Assembly: GCA_965261475.1 (NCBI GenBank)
Contig: OZ253454.1
Span: 1,302,001 to 1,366,000, forward strand
Direction of reading: 5' to 3'
From: G965261475 sp965261475 [NCBI: bacterium]
GTDB taxonomy: Bacteria; SAR324; XYD2-FULL-50-16
Length of the DNA stretch: 64,000 bases
Position numbers and translations under genes: made by a program. How positions within the stretch are numbered: position 1 is the first letter of the stretch; each line of letters starts with the position of its first letter. Below are positions 61,667-64,000 of the stretch, one piece after another. The notes under the pieces are model-generated. The model ran no database searches, was not told the DNA's origin, and worked only from the letters and a program-made list of their open reading frames with translations.

Positions 61667-62557
61667 TTAAGTTATAACACTTGCGCCTTCGTTATCTACC
61701 TTGAGAGTATAAATTTTAAAATCTTCTTTTATTTGAGAAAAATGCTCGTCTAGAGCACACAAAATTCTCTGAGAAATCGCAGAACAAAAAATAATTAACG
61801 AGGGACCGCTACCGCTCAGAGCTAGTCCATAATAATCATCTCCTCGCAACTTATTTTTGAGTTTATTAATTTTTAAATGTGGAGGTAGTCGATATTTTTG
61901 GTGAAGCTCATCTTCTAATCCATAACTTAAAAGCTCAAAATTTTGCTTAGCAAATGCTACTCCAAGCAAAGCAGACCTGCTCAAATTATAAACTGTTTCT
62001 TTTGCAGAATATTGTTTAGGTAGGCTTTGTCTATTTTCTATTGTATCTGTATTACCCATCATTTTAACAATAATGCAGTGTAATTGCTTATCAATGCGAA
62101 AATTAAAATTTTTAACTGCGTCATTGTCTATCAAAGAAATATTAAATCCTCCGTAAAGACAACCAGACAAATTATCTGGGTGCTGCTCCATAGCCAACGC
62201 GTCTTTTAAAATTATTTGTCTATCAAGTGATTTTTTATGAACTACGCGTGCTAACAAAATACCAGCCAAAATAGCATTCGCAGAAGAACCTAAACCCATG
62301 CCTATAGGAATTTGCATGTAGCAATGTGTATAAAAAGGAATTACTGCTAAACCATAAGCCCTGCAAGTATTTTGATAAGCTATCAGCATTTTATTATGTG
62401 CTAGTTTCAAGTTAGTCGAGGGTGTCAAACTATACCTTATTTCCTTAGTGTGCGTCTCAACTTCATATTGATTATAGAGGCTAAGTCCTAAAGAAAGGCA
62501 ATCAAACCCAGCTCCTAAATTAGCAGACGATGCAGGAATTTTGATTTTAACTTTCAT
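61667..62557 (-). CDS. thrB: Homoserine kinase (GHMP family)
   Basis: Phosphorylates homoserine for threonine synthesis with ThrC. The start MKVKIKIPASSANLGAGFDCLSLGL, the ATP loop PIGMGLGSSANAILAG and the C-terminal LALSGSGPSLIIFC are diagnostic. At 296 residues it is normal. The ATG at 62557 is chosen because it begins the conserved N-terminus; the longer in-frame version adds 20 unrelated residues. The gene stands apart from thrC and lysC. Confidence 0.95.
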   Translation of the reverse strand: MKVKIKIPASSANLGAGFDCLSLGLSLYNQYEVETHTKEIRYSLTPSTNLKLAHNKMLIAYQNTCRAYGLAVIPFYTHCYMQIPIGMGLGSSANAILAGILLARVVHKKSLDRQIILKDALAMEQHPDNLSGCLYGGFNISLIDNDAVKNFNFRIDKQLHCIIVKMMGNTDTIENRQSLPKQYSAKETVYNLSRSALLGVAFAKQNFELLSYGLEDELHQKYRLPPHLKINKLKNKLRGDDYYGLALSGSGPSLIIFCSAISQRILCALDEHFSQIKEDFKIYTLKVDNEGASVIT

Positions 62558-62626
62558 AATTTTTATAAGTCTTGTTCCTTTAGAATAAGAGAAAAATGCA
62601 AGAAAAACAACTTGCATTTTAGACCG

Positions 62627-63610
62627 CTAGAAAAATATTCCAGTAATTCGTCTTCGTACATAAATATAAAATAAAAATAATGTTAACAAAATAACAAAAA
62701 ACAATACGAATAATACTAGCCAAGTTTTGGCAAAAATAAAAATCAAGGCTACAATACAAATTTGCACTAGAGCATAATAGATAGACACAACCAAGTGAGG
62801 TATCGCTGCTTCATTAGCTAAAACTTGATAAAAATGCAATCTATGCGGTTGAGAAAAATCTATTTTTCTTAATTTTTTAGTAAATAAAGTAAACACACAA
62901 TCGGAATAAAAAAGAAATAATAAAGAGCATAAACGAAAAAAATCAAACCAGCTTTGTGAGATCAATAGGATGCTTGTAGCAATACTAGCACCTAAAAATA
63001 CGCTTCCTACATCTCCCATAAAAATTTTTCTTTGAAAAAAAGCAAGATTCCAAGGTAAAAAACCTAGTAAAGCAAAAACCATGAGCACGCAAAATACTAT
63101 CCAATTTTCTAGCCCGTAAACTTGGGAATATACGCCAAGAAAAACAAAACTGATAATAGCATTCAACGTAGCTATGCCGTCAATACCATCCATAAAATTG
63201 AAGAAGTTTGTGGTAGCAACCAAAAAAAATACAAAAAAGATCCACATCAAAGAAACACCAAAAAAAAATGGATTAGCAAAATATAAAATCCCTGAGGCGC
63301 AAACAAACTGCATCAAAAATCTTAGCTGAACGGCAATTTCCTTGCGATCTCCTAAAAAAGAAAAAAAAGACAATAAGCAAATTATCAACAACCAAATATT
63401 GCTAGTAAATACGAAAAAGTGAAGGATAGCCACAAAGACTATACCAATTCCTCCTCCTTTAGCAACGCCCCCTTTGTGAGAGCTTCTTGTTACAGAATTA
63501 TCTACAAGCAATAATTTTGTTCCAAATTTAAATACACACCAGCTACTTACAAAACTTATACTAAATGCAAGTAAATAATACCACCAATTGTTTTGAAGAA
63601 TAGCTATCAT
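62627..63610 (-). CDS. WecA/MraY-superfamily polyprenyl-phosphate sugar-phosphate transferase
   Basis: Transfers a sugar-1-phosphate from a UDP-sugar to undecaprenyl phosphate at the inner membrane, starting glycan (O-antigen or similar) synthesis. About ten membrane segments are visible. The catalytic signatures are the aspartate-containing NFFNFMDGIDGIATLNA, the GDVGSVFLGASIA motif and the histidine-rich loop PHRLHFYQVL. At 327 residues it is closer to WbpL/WecA than to MraY (about 360). The exact sugar is unknown. It is followed by thrB and preceded by pdxA on the same strand. Confidence 0.88.
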   Translation of the reverse strand: MIAILQNNWWYYLLAFSISFVSSWCVFKFGTKLLLVDNSVTRSSHKGGVAKGGGIGIVFVAILHFFVFTSNIWLLIICLLSFFSFLGDRKEIAVQLRFLMQFVCASGILYFANPFFFGVSLMWIFFVFFLVATTNFFNFMDGIDGIATLNAIISFVFLGVYSQVYGLENWIVFCVLMVFALLGFLPWNLAFFQRKIFMGDVGSVFLGASIATSILLISQSWFDFFRLCSLLFLFYSDCVFTLFTKKLRKIDFSQPHRLHFYQVLANEAAIPHLVVSIYYALVQICIVALIFIFAKTWLVLFVLFFVILLTLFLFYIYVRRRITGIFF

Positions 63611-63695
63611 AAATAGTAGATTTTACCTAATTTAAACTTTTCAAAAGTAAATACTATAATCATATTATCTTATAATTTATCTACTCTGCTGAGCC

Positions 63696-64000
63696 TTATT
63701 TAGTCATTTGACATGCTAGCTCACAGGCGTAGGCAAAACTACTCTCTTGCGCAATACCTAGACCAGCAATATCAAAAGCTGTGCCGTGACTAACACTAGT
63801 ACGAATAATAGGCAATCCTAAGGAAATCTGAGCTGATTTTTCTAAAAAATTACTTTTCCACCCTACCAAACCTTGATCATGATACATAGCAATAATAAAA
63901 TCTAACTTCTCCCTTTTTACTCTATAAAAAATACTATCCGCTGCTATAGGTCCTACTACCTTGATCTTTGCTTTTTTTGCTAAAGCGATAGCCGGAGCAA
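63696..64000 (-). CDS. pdxA: 4-hydroxythreonine-4-phosphate dehydrogenase, C-terminal part only
   Basis: Enzyme of vitamin B6 (pyridoxine 5'-phosphate) synthesis. The frame is open to the window edge, and the part before the first ATG reads KVVGPIAADSIFYRVKRE then DFIIAMYHDQGL. It continues with LGLPIIRTSVSHGTAFDIAG, the metal- and substrate-binding histidines of PdxA. The usual RTSVDHGTA has S for D here. The N-terminal two thirds lie outside the window. Confidence 0.93.
   Translation of the reverse strand, partial: APAIALAKKAKIKVVGPIAADSIFYRVKREKLDFIIAMYHDQGLVGWKSNFLEKSAQISLGLPIIRTSVSHGTAFDIAGLGIAQESSFAYACELACQMTK

Noticed and set aside
1-64000. CRISPR arrays, insertion sequences, prophage or toxin-antitoxin modules
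   Set aside because: No regularly spaced repeats, transposase motifs, terminal inverted repeats, phage genes or paired small ORFs of that type were seen.

Overview
The window is AT-rich (roughly one third G+C by eye), densely coded bacterial chromosome. Gene content points to a proteobacterium, most likely a gammaproteobacterium. The signs are the ychF-pth-rplY block with a long CTC-type L25, yajC-secD-secF, metX joined to metW, general secretion (type II) proteins GspC/E/F, truB-rpsO-pnp, rpmF-plsX-fabD-fabG-acpP-fabF, and an MraY/WecA-type transferase. No phage genes, insertion sequences, CRISPR arrays or rRNA genes are visible. Two global traits stand out: start codons almost never have a Shine-Dalgarno sequence, and the tetramer CTAG, usually rare in proteobacteria, is common.

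Layout. 1-3.1 kb (+): 5'-truncated alaS and gspC. 3.1-5.4 kb (-): ychF, pth, rplY. 5.5-15.7 kb: alternating strands with three TPR proteins, ilvH, a glutathione S-transferase, ispE, gspE and gspF. 15.7-18.5 kb (-): uvrA, then a 371-base divergent region holding a probable attenuator. 18.85-21.96 kb (+): metY and a metX-metW fusion. 21.9-27.7 kb (-): argS, secF, secD, yajC and a CcmA-like ATPase. 27.8-36.0 kb (+): trmL, two BMP-family binding proteins separated by a structured leader, then rpmF and the fatty-acid cluster (without fabH) and yggS. 36.0-48.1 kb (-): a VWA protein, znuBCA, lysC, a CcsA/YpjD-like membrane protein, an M20 amidohydrolase, a sugar-type binding protein, lspA, thrC, a TOBE-type ABC ATPase and a DsbD-N-like secreted protein. 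48.2-60.0 kb (+): two BMP-type ABC permeases, carA, carB, truB, rpsO, pnp, tRNA-Arg(CCT), tsaC and a ROK kinase. 60.0-64 kb (-): ribH, a GspL-like protein, thrB, a WecA/MraY-like transferase and 3'-truncated-by-window pdxA.

How the genes fit together. lysC, thrB, thrC, metX-metW and metY form a dispersed aspartate-family (threonine/methionine) pathway. gspC, gspE, gspF and a possible gspL are pieces of a dispersed type II secretion machine. The BMP binding proteins, the two permeases and the amidohydrolase suggest uptake of nucleosides, nucleobases or related ureido compounds, but no matching duplicated ATPase lies in the window. Most of the window is ordinary housekeeping DNA. The most interesting signals are in the few long intergenic regions: the metY leader, the leader of the second BMP gene, an exact FNR-type palindrome before pnp and a Fur-like palindrome before tsaC.
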